Positions 26,512-36,795 of a DNA stretch of 64,000 nucleotides are shown here, in pieces. Position 1 is the stretch's first letter. Every line of letters starts with the position of its first letter. The DNA comes from Methylophilus sp. 42. GTDB taxonomy: Bacteria; Pseudomonadota; Gammaproteobacteria; Burkholderiales; Methylophilaceae. The stretch spans positions 434,001 through 498,000 of the forward strand of contig NZ_KB913031.1 in the NCBI RefSeq assembly GCF_000384155.1. The letters are read 5' to 3'. A program made the position numbers and the translations under genes. The notes under the pieces are model-generated. The model ran no database searches, was not told the DNA's origin, and saw only the letters and a list, made by a program, of their open reading frames with translations.

Positions 26512-28677
26512 TTATCTGGCCACCTGCTGAAAATGATCGAATTTTGGCTGCTGCTCGCGCATAAACTGCGCCAGCGCTTCATCCGATAACGGTCGGCTGT
26601 AATAGTAGCCTTGCCCGACATCACATCCACTATGCAGTAAAAACCGGTGCTGGTATTCGGTTTCTATACCTTCCGCCGTGACCGATTTATGCAAACTTTT
26701 GCCCAGGTTAATCAGCGCCAGCAAAATGTTGCCGTTAGTCACGCTTTGTTCCAGGTCTTGCACAAAGGCCTTGTCGATTTTTAACTCGTCAATCGGGTAG
26801 TTTTTGAGATAGGCCATATTCGAGTAGCCGATGCCAAAATCGTCAATGGCAATACACACGCCTAAGCGTTTCAGCTGCTCCAGTGTGCGTGTGAACATGG
26901 CTTCATCCTTGAAGCGGGCATTCTCGGTGACTTCCAGTGTAATCAGGTGTGGCGGAACGCGCTCCTGTCGTAATACGCGTTGTACGGTTTCGACCAGGTT
27001 GCCGCGCAGGAACTGGATAGGCGATACATTGACCGCAATTGGCACCATATAACCCCACTCGGTTTGCATGGACTTGATCTTCTGGCAGGCGGTCTGCAAT
27101 ACCCATTCACCAATGGCAAAAATATGGCCGGTTTCTTCGGCGACAGGAATAAACTGGTCGGGTGGAATCAGTCCGCGCTCCGGGTGCTGCCAGCGGATCA
27201 GCGCTTCCAGGGCGCTGATATTGCCGTGTTGCATATTGATTTGCGGCTGGTAATACAGCATGAGTTCCTGTCGCTGCATGGCGTGGCCCAGGCCATATTC
27301 AATTTCGTTGCGTTCTCCCAGTTGTTGCGCCAGGATGCCGCTGAACATTTGTACCTTGTTCTTGCCTGCATTTTTGGCGCTGTAAAGGGCCGAGTCGGCG
27401 CAACTGAGCAGGGCGTCTATCTCTTTGGCATGGTCGGGATAAATGCTGACGCCGACGCTGCAAGTCATGTTGAATACATAGTCGCCAATGGCAATCGGTT
27501 GCGAAATAGCCTCCATCACCCGTGCCAGCAATGGCTCGGCATCCTCAGCTACGCGCAAACCAGGGTAGAGCATGACAAATTCGTCACCGCCAAAGCGCAC
27601 AATGGCATCTGTGGGCCGTGTGCTCTGGATCAGCCTTTGCGCGACATTTTCCAGCAGTTTGTCGCCGGCGCGGTGACCCAGGGTATCGTTAATCAGTTTG
27701 AAGTGATCGAGGTCGATAAACGCAATGGCAATCTTGTTTTGTATCTTATCGGCCTCGGCAATCAGGCTGGCCAGTTTGCCACTGAAGGCATGGCGATTGA
27801 GCAAGCCAGTCAGGTTATCGGTAACGGCCAACTGGCGGATTTGCAGCTCATGGTTTTTACGGTCGGTAATGTCTTCTACCGTGCCTTCGTAATAAAGGAT
27901 CTGGCCTTGTGGGTCACACACAGCATGGGCATTCTCTGAGATCCAGATCGCTTCACCATTCAGCCGGTAAACCTCGGATTCAAAGTTATGGACCCGGCCT
28001 TGTGCGCGGATGGCTTCGGTAAATTCGCCACGTCTGTGTTCGGCCACATAAAGCTGGGTGCTGATATTGTTGAGGTCGCTGATCAGTGCTTGTGGAGAAG
28101 CATAGCCGTAGAGTTTGGCCAGCGCAGGGTTGGCATTAAGGTAGGTGCCGGACTCTGTCGTCTGGAACATGCCCAGCGTTGAGTTTTCAAACATGGAGCG
28201 GTATTTTTGCTCAGTGCTGAATAGTTCGTGCTCAATGCGTTTGCGGCAACTGATGTCCTGGATGATGCCTTCCAGCGCCACCGGCTTACCATCGTTATCA
28301 AATACGGCACTGCCGCGTTCGGTCACCCAGGTGATGTCGCCATTGGCGCGTATGATGCGGTACTCCAGCTCAAAACGCTCGCCTTTTTGAATGGCTGCAT
28401 CAATCGTGGTGCGTGCTTTTTCCCTGTCATCTGGATGGGTGATGATTTCGTAAGAAGTGGTTTTGTTGAGCAGCAAGTCTGGTGCCGGATAGCCGGTCAG
28501 GGTTTCGCACCCCTTGCTCACGTAAATCATGGTCCAGTTGCTGTCGTACAGGCAGCGGTAAATCATGCCATCCAGATTGTCCAGCAGCGTATCCAGCAAT
28601 CGCTGTTGCTGCGCGGTGAGTAAGGATTCCATGATGTCGTTTTGCATGATTCCAAAAAGGGTCGTCTGACTATTCAT
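26512..28677 (-). CDS. PAS-PAS-GGDEF-EAL c-di-GMP turnover protein
   Basis: 721 residues, no membrane helices. Two PAS/PAC units (about 25-145 and 150-270, each ending in the PAC-type IIQDISCRKR and TVEDITDRKN). GGDEF (about 280-445) intact as RFGGDEF with an RxxD site before it; EAL (about 455-705) intact with ALEALIRWQHP, AVNVS, EVTEN, DDFGIGYSN, LKID, AEGIET. Both synthesis and breakdown of c-di-GMP are possible, gated by the PAS sensors. Its start codon overlaps the stop of the upstream Cache-CheW gene (TGATG), so the two are translationally coupled and probably work as one pathway. Confidence 0.93.
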   Translation of the reverse strand: MNSQTTLFGIMQNDIMESLLTAQQQRLLDTLLDNLDGMIYRCLYDSNWTMIYVSKGCETLTGYPAPDLLLNKTTSYEIITHPDDREKARTTIDAAIQKGERFELEYRIIRANGDITWVTERGSAVFDNDGKPVALEGIIQDISCRKRIEHELFSTEQKYRSMFENSTLGMFQTTESGTYLNANPALAKLYGYASPQALISDLNNISTQLYVAEHRRGEFTEAIRAQGRVHNFESEVYRLNGEAIWISENAHAVCDPQGQILYYEGTVEDITDRKNHELQIRQLAVTDNLTGLLNRHAFSGKLASLIAEADKIQNKIAIAFIDLDHFKLINDTLGHRAGDKLLENVAQRLIQSTRPTDAIVRFGGDEFVMLYPGLRVAEDAEPLLARVMEAISQPIAIGDYVFNMTCSVGVSIYPDHAKEIDALLSCADSALYSAKNAGKNKVQMFSGILAQQLGERNEIEYGLGHAMQRQELMLYYQPQINMQHGNISALEALIRWQHPERGLIPPDQFIPVAEETGHIFAIGEWVLQTACQKIKSMQTEWGYMVPIAVNVSPIQFLRGNLVETVQRVLRQERVPPHLITLEVTENARFKDEAMFTRTLEQLKRLGVCIAIDDFGIGYSNMAYLKNYPIDELKIDKAFVQDLEQSVTNGNILLALINLGKSLHKSVTAEGIETEYQHRFLLHSGCDVGQGYYYSRPLSDEALAQFMREQQPKFDHFQQVAR

Positions 28678-31259
28678 CAGGCATACACCTGTTCAGCGGA
28701 TTGTGAACGCACGGAAAGCACTTTGTCCCACAGGCTTTGTGCGGTGATCAGGGTCAGCATGCTGTTTTGGGCGATATTGGCAATGGCAATGCCCGGGTTG
28801 TGGCTGGCACCCCGGAAAAAGGTATTCATCGGCTGAATCTGCGTTGGTGCCAGATAAGGGATTTCGCCCAGGGCAGAGACAAACAGGCCAAATCTGAGCG
28901 AGGCGGTTTTGTCTTCAATGACGATGATTTGCCGGTAATCCGTGAAATAGTGCGGATGTCCCAGCATGCGTGCCAGGTCAATCACCGGAATCACCTCTCC
29001 ACGGTAGGCGTGCATGCCTGCAATAAACGGTGCAGATTCAGGCAAGGTGCGCAGCTGGTCTTCATCAATCGCCTCGCGCACAAAGCGTGCTTCTATGCCC
29101 ATCCATGAGTCACCAACGTAGAAGGTGGCATATTCCTGGCAGTCCTGCCCGGACTGCGCAAACAGGTTGGGGTTAAATTTGTTGTGGATGACTTGCGCCT
29201 CGGCGTAGATACGCTGATTGATTTCATCCTCCTTGCCCAGAGGCGTGAAAATCAGCGCAACCACCTTGTTGCGGTAGCTATCTTGCTCGCTCTTGAATTC
29301 ACGGTAGCCATAGGCTGCGCGCGCGCCAACGGCATAATAGGTATTCTGGTAAATCGCAATATCAAATAGCTGCTCGCCCTCTTTAAGCTTACTAATGGCG
29401 GGCATCAGTTCAAAAACTTCGCCCATGGCAAAGTCTTTATGCGTGCTTGAAATGACATTGAGTTGTTCGTTCACAAACAAGGTGAAGCTGCCATTGACCG
29501 GCGTATCTGCCTTGTCTCGTGGAATTACGTCGCGCAGCATGGCCTGGAATTGCGGTGCGCTGTCGAATACGATGGCAATGCCACCGACGATACTGCTACC
29601 ATCCAGATGCCGTATAGGCGCGGCATAAATGTAAGTGTGTTTGTTATTGTAGAGAGGGGTGGGTTCAAACGGGGAGACCACGTAGTCTTGTGTAGAGGCG
29701 CAACTGCGCGTTCGACCTACCCATTCATCTGCCAGCTGGGTGCCAATTAGTTGCTGGTATTGTGAATTCGACACGGCCATGACCTCACCCTTGCGATCAA
29801 ACACAATCAGGTTGTCATATACGGTGTATAGGCTATTGATATAGCGCAGCACGTCGGTGACTTTGCGCTTGTCTTCATCCGCCAGGCTAGTTTGTGCTAA
29901 CAGCTCCCTAAAAACGTGTGTGAGCGCCCACCAACGTACATCATTGGCACGTTCATACAGGTTGCGGTCCATGATTTCTACCGCCAGCTGCGCATAAAAA
30001 CTGGAGTTTTCCAGCATCACCGACACCACGGTCTGATAGAGCTCAGACACCATGTTTTCAATGATCTGCTGCGTTTTATGGCCGGTATGGCTGATCTCGG
30101 AAAGCAGGCTTCTGGAAAAGTTTTTCTGCTGGGTATTCACATCATTGCTTTGCCGGATATTACCGTTCCAGACAGATTGATTCAGTTTGCTCTGGATATT
30201 GGCGGCCTGCTTGGGGATATTCAGCAGGCTTTCAGAAAAAATCAGCGGGCTACGCATGACTTTACGCAAGATATCCGCATCAATATTATTGACCATGTCG
30301 CGAATGCTCTGGTTGAACGCATGCTCTATCGGGATCATGGCCTGGCCCAGCCAGCCTGGCCCCAGATAACCCTGGTAGCCTTCTGACTGTTTGGTCACGC
30401 ACAGGTATTCGCGCCCGCTAAAGCGCGTCATAAACCAGTCCGTGTCGGTATCCACACATAGCGAAATGCCCAGCGGAATCTGGTACGGATCGCTGGAGGC
30501 AATCACGTTGCGCTCTTCATCCAGCAATACGCCTATGGTCCAGTCATTATGCGAAATCAGGTTGTGAAAGATGGTGTCCAGCTCGTTGACGAATTTAAAG
30601 CACAGGCACAGCACCCCCAGCGTGCGGTGGCCGTCTTGGCTGCGTACGGCGTGCGCATAGACCAGTGATTTATGCAGCTTGCCGCCGATATCTGTTTCAT
30701 AAAAACGCTCTACATACGGCGCTGTTGATTGCCGCGCCAGGGCCACAATCGGGTGGTAGTGGAACAGGGTGGTCTGCGTGTCATCCAGTTGATGCAGTAA
30801 CTGGCCTTCTTCATCAAACAGCACAATATTGTCGTAGACGGTGTATTTCTTCTGGTATTCCTGAAAGCGAAACTCGATACTTGCCTGGTCGGCGTCTTCC
30901 AGGATATCCGCAGCCTGTTTCTCCAGATAGTCACGCACCTCATTATCGGTAGCGAAAAATCCGATGTCTGCCGTACGCTCAAACAGGTTACGTACCAGTA
31001 AATTGATAATCTCAAATGCTTTTGAAGACAGTTGCGCAGCTGTTTTGTGCAGGGTTTCCTGCGATAAATGCCGTAACACATCGTTAGAAATGGTATTAAA
31101 CGCACTGCGGGTTTCTTCCATTTCGGAGCCGGTGCCGGACAGTTGTGCCATCAGTGCCAGGCTATCCCAGGCGTGCTGCAGTTGGTAGATGTTTGAACGA
31201 AAGTCATTGACCTTCTTGAAGTGGTTAGCCAAATCCTCGGTTAACGGTTGCGGGTGCAT
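28677..31259 (-). CDS. Large soluble double-Cache-like protein with C-terminal CheW domain
   Basis: 860 residues from ATG 31259 (AGAGG ribosome site; a Met 8 codons earlier is possible). No signal peptide or membrane helix is visible. Two Cache-like sensor halves recur: RNLFERTADIGFFATD...YTVYDNIVLFDEEG near residues 85-160 and RNLYERANDVRWWALT...YTVYDNLIVFDRKG near 440-510. A helical linker lies between. The last about 150 residues are a CheW domain (FYVGDSWMGIEARFVREAI; HAYRGEVIPVIDLARMLG). CheW domains couple receptors to CheA-type kinases. The combination suggests a cytosolic sensor-adaptor feeding a chemosensory array or the coupled c-di-GMP enzyme. Confidence 0.85.
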   Translation of the reverse strand: MHPQPLTEDLANHFKKVNDFRSNIYQLQHAWDSLALMAQLSGTGSEMEETRSAFNTISNDVLRHLSQETLHKTAAQLSSKAFEIINLLVRNLFERTADIGFFATDNEVRDYLEKQAADILEDADQASIEFRFQEYQKKYTVYDNIVLFDEEGQLLHQLDDTQTTLFHYHPIVALARQSTAPYVERFYETDIGGKLHKSLVYAHAVRSQDGHRTLGVLCLCFKFVNELDTIFHNLISHNDWTIGVLLDEERNVIASSDPYQIPLGISLCVDTDTDWFMTRFSGREYLCVTKQSEGYQGYLGPGWLGQAMIPIEHAFNQSIRDMVNNIDADILRKVMRSPLIFSESLLNIPKQAANIQSKLNQSVWNGNIRQSNDVNTQQKNFSRSLLSEISHTGHKTQQIIENMVSELYQTVVSVMLENSSFYAQLAVEIMDRNLYERANDVRWWALTHVFRELLAQTSLADEDKRKVTDVLRYINSLYTVYDNLIVFDRKGEVMAVSNSQYQQLIGTQLADEWVGRTRSCASTQDYVVSPFEPTPLYNNKHTYIYAAPIRHLDGSSIVGGIAIVFDSAPQFQAMLRDVIPRDKADTPVNGSFTLFVNEQLNVISSTHKDFAMGEVFELMPAISKLKEGEQLFDIAIYQNTYYAVGARAAYGYREFKSEQDSYRNKVVALIFTPLGKEDEINQRIYAEAQVIHNKFNPNLFAQSGQDCQEYATFYVGDSWMGIEARFVREAIDEDQLRTLPESAPFIAGMHAYRGEVIPVIDLARMLGHPHYFTDYRQIIVIEDKTASLRFGLFVSALGEIPYLAPTQIQPMNTFFRGASHNPGIAIANIAQNSMLTLITAQSLWDKVLSVRSQSAEQVYA

Positions 31260-31555
31260 CTTGTTGCCTCTTTCCCTATACATATTTTATTGTTGCCAGG
31301 GCAGATACAGCAAAAATGGTTCCCGTTTGGGTGGTTCAAATTGAAAAACAATGGCAAGAAAAATGCTTTTATTACAATATTAAGGCCATAAATGTCGTGA
31401 AGATGGCGTAAAAATCGCTTATCAAGTATTGAACTGGCCTTTAAATCACCTCTTTTTCAAGAAATTAACTTCTCCATGCCTTTTTCTAGTGCGTCAATAA
31501 CCAAAACAGTGCGGGTATTGGTGCCTAATTTTCTGATTTTAGTGGCATCTCTTCT

Positions 31556-32026
31556 ATGATTAATACCATGATTGAAATTCACAGCGTCTCTGAGGCCATC
31601 CGTGATGCGGTGGCGCCAGTATTTTTATTGACCGGTATCGGCTCGATTTTGGGCGTGCTGATTGGGCGCTTGGGTCGCTCGATAGACCGTGCCCGTTATT
31701 TGACCGATACGCCGGAAGAAAAACGTGAGCGCTTTAAAGATGAATTGCGGATTATTGTGCGCCGTACCAAATGGTTGCGGCGGGCGATTGGTCTGGCCAC
31801 TTTTGCTGCTTTGTGTATTTGTGTGTCGATTGCCAGTATGTTTATTTCAGTCGAGACGGGTTTGCGACTACCGCACCTGGTGATGGTGTCGTTTATTATT
31901 TCGATGGCTTCGCTGATTTTGGGCCTGCTGTGCTTTTTGCGCGAAATTGTGCTGGCATCCCGCGAAGTGATTGTGCCGTTTCAGCAGCGCGAAAAACCTG
32001 CGCAGCCGCAGTCATCAAAGGCCTAG
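31556..32026 (+). CDS. DUF2721 family membrane protein
   Basis: 156 residues with three hydrophobic helices (VAPVFLLTGIGSILGVLIG; AIGLATFAALCICVSIASMF; VMVSFIISMASLILGLLCFL) and a basic cytosolic loop RSIDRARYLTD typical of DUF2721. Function unknown. Start ATG 31556 or the Met five codons later. Its stop codon interlocks with the stop of the HPP-CBS gene on the other strand (shared CTAG). Confidence 0.78.
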   Translation: MINTMIEIHSVSEAIRDAVAPVFLLTGIGSILGVLIGRLGRSIDRARYLTDTPEEKRERFKDELRIIVRRTKWLRRAIGLATFAALCICVSIASMFISVETGLRLPHLVMVSFIISMASLILGLLCFLREIVLASREVIVPFQQREKPAQPQSSKA

Positions 32027-33165
32027 CGATAAAGGGCGCGAATCACATCGGTTTGCGTTAGGATGCCGACCAGCTTGTTAGACGCATCGACCACTGGCAG
32101 TAATTGCAAATGATGGCTGGTCATCAGCGGGATGGTATGCATGAGGTGCATATGTTCGGTGATGGTAATGGCCGGGGTGGTCATGATCTGGCCGACCACT
32201 TCTGGTTTGTCGCTGTGTGTGGTGGGCGACCAGCGGATCAGGCGTTTGAGCGCAGGCGCCACTTCGCGATAGCTTTCTGCCTTGGCGTGGCGCATAAAGT
32301 CGGATACGCTCAACAGGCCTATCACCAGTTGTGCTTTGTTGACCACCGGAATCGCGGGCTCAGGTTGTTTGAGTATCAATTGCCAGGCTGTTTCCAGCGC
32401 ATCGCCAAACTCAAGGGTCGTCGAGACCGGGCGCATGATTTCCCGACATTCAATGGCTTCCAGTTTGCGCTTGTAGGCGATCAGCTCGGTTTGTTCCAGC
32501 AGGCTTTGCAGTTGCTCCGGGTGAATGTCCAGCACTTCATGGAATTGTCCCAGCGCGGTCTGCAAGTCTTCCTGCCTGAAGCCAAACTGGTAGTGCATAT
32601 GCGTGGGTGAATTTGGCGCGTGCTCGTGATGCGCGGCGGGATAACGATAGCCAGTCAATGTATGGTAAAGCCAGGCGGTGAGTACCAGCAAGATACTGTT
32701 CGCCAGTACCGGCCACCAGATAAAACTGTAGCCCAGGTTGTGAATGGCCTCACCACCTAACACGGCAGTCAGGGCGACCGCGCCACTGGGCGGGTGCAGG
32801 CAGCGCAGCGCAAACATGAGCGCGATCGCACTGAGCATTGCCAGTGCCGCGGCGAACACCAGTTGTTGCGGTAATAATTGCGTGAAAAATACCCCTGCCA
32901 ACGCCGACACGGTATTGCCTGCCAGGATGGCCCATGGTTGTGCCAGCGGGCTGGATGGCAAGCAAAACAGGATGACGGCGGAGGCGCCCATGGGTGCAAT
33001 TAAAAACACTGCGCTATGCCAGTCTCCTGGCACTACATTCAGGGCAATCAGCCCGGTACACAAAATCCCTAATCCGGCACCCATGGCCGCCCGCGCATAA
33101 TCGCGTAGCGTGCCAGTCATGCGGCGTGGCCAGTAAGGCCTTAAGAAAGACGGTAAATCTGCCAT
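32023..33165 (-). CDS. HPP-family membrane protein with two CBS domains
   Basis: 380 residues from ATG 33165. N-terminal about 190 residues hold four helices of the HPP family (PMGASAVILFCLPSSPLAQP, the HPPSGA motif in CLHPPSGAVALTAVLGG). HPP proteins have been linked to nitrite transport in plastids. A linker of about 60 residues rich in His follows, then a CBS pair (EIMRPVSTTLEFGDALETAW and QIMTTPAITITEHMHLMHTI), which would bind adenine nucleotides and regulate transport. Monocistronic. Confidence 0.85.
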   Translation of the reverse strand: MADLPSFLRPYWPRRMTGTLRDYARAAMGAGLGILCTGLIALNVVPGDWHSAVFLIAPMGASAVILFCLPSSPLAQPWAILAGNTVSALAGVFFTQLLPQQLVFAAALAMLSAIALMFALRCLHPPSGAVALTAVLGGEAIHNLGYSFIWWPVLANSILLVLTAWLYHTLTGYRYPAAHHEHAPNSPTHMHYQFGFRQEDLQTALGQFHEVLDIHPEQLQSLLEQTELIAYKRKLEAIECREIMRPVSTTLEFGDALETAWQLILKQPEPAIPVVNKAQLVIGLLSVSDFMRHAKAESYREVAPALKRLIRWSPTTHSDKPEVVGQIMTTPAITITEHMHLMHTIPLMTSHHLQLLPVVDASNKLVGILTQTDVIRALYR

Positions 33166-33374
33166 TGCACGGTCAAAAAAGCAAAAAGTGCAGTGTATCA
33201 CGATCAATACATTTTCCTGTTTCTACCCCATGGTCGTCAGTGCCAGGGACTTTTGTCAGCCCGATACATGAGGATACAAAAACAGTGAAACTTCAAAGCG
33301 CTTTTACCGCTCATACTGCGCAGAGGCACTTTCAGTGAAGCGCCAATATTAAAAAAGCAAGAAAGGACGTTGTG

Positions 33375-34835
33375 ATGCAATCGTTTTTACAATCAAGACT
33401 CACGCATTGGGTGACCGTACCATTGGCGGTGGCCGCTTTGTTCGGCGCAGGCTACTTTATCAAAGGAAATACGCTGGTGAATCATGCGCAGGCCACGGCA
33501 CCGGTATCGGCAAAAACCATGACGGCGCCAAGCGCCTATATTACGTTGCCTAACTTTGCCAGCATTGCTTCTAGCCAGGGAGCGGCTGTAGTCAATATCA
33601 GCGTCACCGGTACGGTGAAAACCGCTGGTATTCCGGGTGTGGATCCTAACGACCCGATGTTTGAATTGTTCCGTCGTTTTCAACCCAACCTGCCACAAAC
33701 CGAAACGCCTATGAACGGCCTGGGTTCAGGCTTTATCGTCAAGTCTGATGGCGTGATCCTGACTAATGCGCATGTGGTCGACAAAGCGGATGTGGTGACG
33801 GTAAAACTGTCTGACAAGCGTGAATTTCAGGCCAAGGTGATTGGCGTGGATAAATTAACCGATGTTGCCGTACTGAAAATTGAGGCCAAGGACTTGCCAA
33901 CCGTGCATATCGGCAGCACCAAAAACAGCAATGTCGGTGACTGGGTAGTGGCGATCGGTTCGCCATTCGGTTTTGATAACACGGTGACGGCGGGCATTAT
34001 TTCGGCCAAGTCGCGCGCACTGCCAGACGAGGGCTATGTACCTTTCCTGCAAACCGATGTGGCGATTAACCCGGGCAACTCAGGTGGGCCACTGTTTAAC
34101 CTCAATGGCGAAGTGATTGGTATCAACTCGCAAATTTACAGTCGCAGTGGCGGCTATCAGGGCTTGTCATTCGCTATACCGATTGATGTTGCCATGGGGA
34201 TTGAGCAGCAATTGCTGGAAAAAGGCAAAGTCAGCCGTGGTCGCTTAGGCATTGGTGTGCAATCGATTAACCAGGATCTGGCCAGTTCGTTTGGTTTGCC
34301 GTCACCGAGTGGTGCGCTGGTGAGCAATATTGAGAAAAATGGTCCGGCTGATAAAGCAGGCCTGGAACCTGGCGATGTGATCGTCAAATTCAATGGTCAA
34401 AGCATAGACCGCTCCAGCGATTTGCCACCCATGGTAGCGAATGTGAAGCCGGGCAGCACGGTCGGTATGGAGGTCTGGCGCAACAAGCAATTGAAGAAAT
34501 TGTCTGTGCGTATCGATGAAATGCAAGCGGCGCAAGCCGGCCCGGCGACAGTGCCAGATAGTCAGCAATCTAAACTGGGCGTCAGCGTGCGCCCGCTGAC
34601 CTCGCAAGAGTTGGCACAAACGCAGCTCAAGCAAGGGTTGCTGGTTGAAGAGGTTGCTAAAGGCCCTGCGGCGTTGGCAGGCATACAGCCAGGCGATGTG
34701 ATCCTGGCGGTGAATGGTGACCAGGTTAAAAACGTGAGCCAGTTGCATGACAAGTTGTCGCAAAACGTGAAGAACGTGGCGTTGCTGGTGATGCGAGGTG
34801 ACAGCAAAATTTATGTGCCGGTGAAGATTAGTTGA
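33375..34835 (+). CDS. degP: Periplasmic serine endoprotease Do (DegP/DegQ/MucD-like)
   Basis: 486 residues. N-terminal signal/anchor (WVTVPLAVAALFGAGYFI). Trypsin-like domain with catalytic His in LTNAHVVDKAD, Asp in LTDVAVLKIE, Ser in NPGNSGGPLFN. Two PDZ domains follow (about 275-370 with GPADKAGLEPGDVIVKFNG, and about 390-485 with GPAALAGIQPGDVILAVNG). Degrades or refolds misfolded envelope proteins. ATG 33375 preferred over the GTG just before it. Ends at a strong terminator. Confidence 0.95.
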   Translation: MQSFLQSRLTHWVTVPLAVAALFGAGYFIKGNTLVNHAQATAPVSAKTMTAPSAYITLPNFASIASSQGAAVVNISVTGTVKTAGIPGVDPNDPMFELFRRFQPNLPQTETPMNGLGSGFIVKSDGVILTNAHVVDKADVVTVKLSDKREFQAKVIGVDKLTDVAVLKIEAKDLPTVHIGSTKNSNVGDWVVAIGSPFGFDNTVTAGIISAKSRALPDEGYVPFLQTDVAINPGNSGGPLFNLNGEVIGINSQIYSRSGGYQGLSFAIPIDVAMGIEQQLLEKGKVSRGRLGIGVQSINQDLASSFGLPSPSGALVSNIEKNGPADKAGLEPGDVIVKFNGQSIDRSSDLPPMVANVKPGSTVGMEVWRNKQLKKLSVRIDEMQAAQAGPATVPDSQQSKLGVSVRPLTSQELAQTQLKQGLLVEEVAKGPAALAGIQPGDVILAVNGDQVKNVSQLHDKLSQNVKNVALLVMRGDSKIYVPVKIS

Positions 34836-34861
34836 TTTTTGCGTGTGATCCTTCGAGCCTT

Positions 34862-34886
34862 GCCCCGCAATTGCGGGGCTTTTTTT
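34862..34886 (+). terminator. Rho-independent terminator after degP
   Basis: Palindromic stem GCCCCGCAATTGCGGGGC followed by seven T. Confidence 0.9.
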
Positions 34887-34960
34887 GCGCTGGGCAAATT
34901 CGGGCCAGGCATTGCATAATTCTGCTACGCTTTCGTTTTTGCTCGGTAAAATAATAAACT

Positions 34961-36007
34961 ATGCAGACATTTCATATTGAGCCTACTCAGAACGCACCCT
35001 TGCAAGCTGCACTGGTGAATCACATTAATCAAAAAACCAAACCACTGGGCGCATTGGGGCGTCTGGAAACCCTGGCCATGCAGTTGGGCTTAATACAGCA
35101 GACCGAACAACCGGTGTTGCAGCAGCCGACCATGTTGGTGTTTGCGGGTGATCACGGTATTGTGGAAGAAGGGGTAAGCCCTTATCCGCAGGCGGTCACT
35201 GCGCAAATGGTGCTCAATTTTCTCAATGGCGGCGCGGCGATTAATGTGTTCGCACGTCAGCACAGCTTTGATTTGCACGTGGTAGATAGTGGCGTTAATG
35301 CCGTGTTCCAGCCGCACCCGCTGCTGATCGATGCAAAATTGGGCATGGGCACAGAAAATTTCCGGCATCAGCCTGCCATGACGGCAGACCAATGTGCACA
35401 AGCGATTACGCGTGGTGCGCAAATTGCGCGTGATGCGATTGCGCAGGGCTGTAAGGTGCTGGCGTTGGGTGAGATGGGCATAGGGAATACATCTAGTGCC
35501 AGTTGCCTGATGAGCGTACTGTGCGGCTTGCCTATGCATCAGTGTGTCGGCCGCGGCACTGGCTTGAGCGACAAAGGTTTGCAGCACAAGCTCTCTGTCC
35601 TCACCTCTGCCTTGCAGATGCACCATGTTTCGGCCGATGAACCGTTGCAGGCATTGGCGGCGTTTGGTGGTTTTGAAATTGCCATGATGGTGGGCGCGCT
35701 GCTGGCTGCCGCCGAGGCCAGAACGACGTTGCTGATTGATGGTTTTATTGCCACCTCTGCCTTGTTGGTGGCTGCCAAGCTTTATCCGCAAGTGGTGGAT
35801 TATTGTGTGTTTGCGCACTGCTCTGATGAAAGCGGGCATAGCATGATGTTGTCACATCTCAATGCACAGCCCTTGTTGCATCTTTCGCTACGTTTGGGTG
35901 AGGGGACTGGTGCCGTACTGGCTTATCCCTTGCTGCAGTCTGCCGTGGCTTTCCTCAATGAAATGGCCAGCTTTGAAAGTGCTGGTGTCAGTGGACAGAT
36001 ACAGTGA
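34961..36007 (+). CDS. cobT: Nicotinate-nucleotide-dimethylbenzimidazole phosphoribosyltransferase
   Basis: 348 residues. Makes alpha-ribazole 5'-phosphate from NaMN and 5,6-dimethylbenzimidazole for the lower axial ligand of B12. Family marks: [47 protein letters not shown], and the catalytic-Glu segment [18 protein letters not shown] near the end. First gene of cobT-cobS-cobC; the stop overlaps the GTG start of cobS. No cobalamin riboswitch seen upstream of it. Confidence 0.96.
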   Translation: MQTFHIEPTQNAPLQAALVNHINQKTKPLGALGRLETLAMQLGLIQQTEQPVLQQPTMLVFAGDHGIVEEGVSPYPQAVTAQMVLNFLNGGAAINVFARQHSFDLHVVDSGVNAVFQPHPLLIDAKLGMGTENFRHQPAMTADQCAQAITRGAQIARDAIAQGCKVLALGEMGIGNTSSASCLMSVLCGLPMHQCVGRGTGLSDKGLQHKLSVLTSALQMHHVSADEPLQALAAFGGFEIAMMVGALLAAAEARTTLLIDGFIATSALLVAAKLYPQVVDYCVFAHCSDESGHSMMLSHLNAQPLLHLSLRLGEGTGAVLAYPLLQSAVAFLNEMASFESAGVSGQIQ

Positions 36008-36795
36008 AGCTGCAATGGCGCTATTTTGTGCTGGCCGTCGGTTTTTTTACACGGCTGCCCGTGCCTGCAGTGGCAGATTTTCAGGAGTCTGATCTTAATC
36101 ACGCCGCCAGGTATTTCCCGCTGGTTGGTGTATTGATTGGCCTGCTGGCCGCTATCACTTGGTGGCTGGCGAGCTGGGTGTTGCCGCCAGCCTTGGCGGT
36201 GTTATCTAGCATGGCGATGACTATTTATCTGACTGGCGCTTTTCATGAGGATGGCCTGGCAGATAGTGCCGATGGCCTCGGTGGCGGTATGGATCGCGCG
36301 CGCAAGCTGGAGATCATGCAGGACTCGCGCCTCGGCAGTTATGGTGCCATTGCGCTGGTCGGCATGTTGCTGTTCAAGTTCCAGGCCTTATCTGCGCTTA
36401 CCCCGGCGATCTTACCGTTTGCCCTGATTGCTGCGCATGCGCTCAGCCGCCTGGCCGCAGTTGCCATCATGGCCACCGCCAGTTATGTGCGCTTTGCCGG
36501 TAAATCCAAACCGCTGGCGACGACGCTGACGCGACAGGATATCTGGTGTGCCAGTGCATTTGGCCTGTTGTGCTGGCTGGGCTTTTGCCTGATGCTGGGC
36601 ATGAATCATTCTGCGTTGAGTGCGATGCGGTTTTTGCTGATCACCGGATTACCTGTACTGACCGTCTGGTGGTGGTGGCGTCGCCTGATCCTGCGGCATT
36701 TGCAGGGCTATACTGGCGATACATTGGGTGCCACCCAACAATTGACTGAAGTGGCCTTTTATTTGGGCTTGCTGGCCTGGGAGCATCTGGCATGA
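36004..36795 (+). CDS. cobS: Adenosylcobinamide-GDP ribazoletransferase (cobalamin synthase)
   Basis: 263 residues, about six membrane helices. Motif [20 protein letters not shown] with the Mg-binding acidic cluster and [10 protein letters not shown] are diagnostic. Joins AdoCbi-GDP to alpha-ribazole(-P) at the inner membrane. The start is a GTG inside the cobT stop (GTGA overlap); the stop overlaps the cobC start (ATGA), so the three are translationally coupled. Confidence 0.96.
   Translation: MKLQWRYFVLAVGFFTRLPVPAVADFQESDLNHAARYFPLVGVLIGLLAAITWWLASWVLPPALAVLSSMAMTIYLTGAFHEDGLADSADGLGGGMDRARKLEIMQDSRLGSYGAIALVGMLLFKFQALSALTPAILPFALIAAHALSRLAAVAIMATASYVRFAGKSKPLATTLTRQDIWCASAFGLLCWLGFCLMLGMNHSALSAMRFLLITGLPVLTVWWWWRRLILRHLQGYTGDTLGATQQLTEVAFYLGLLAWEHLA

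Noticed and set aside
26980-27939. 319-codon plus-strand open frame opposite the PAS-GGDEF-EAL gene
   Set aside because: Antisense shadow of well conserved GGDEF and EAL motifs; no ribosome site and no protein-like composition.
33239-33330. Possible sigma-E promoter before degP (AAACTT ... TCATA)
   Set aside because: Both elements deviate from GAACTT/TCTGA and spacing is uncertain; not strong enough to annotate.
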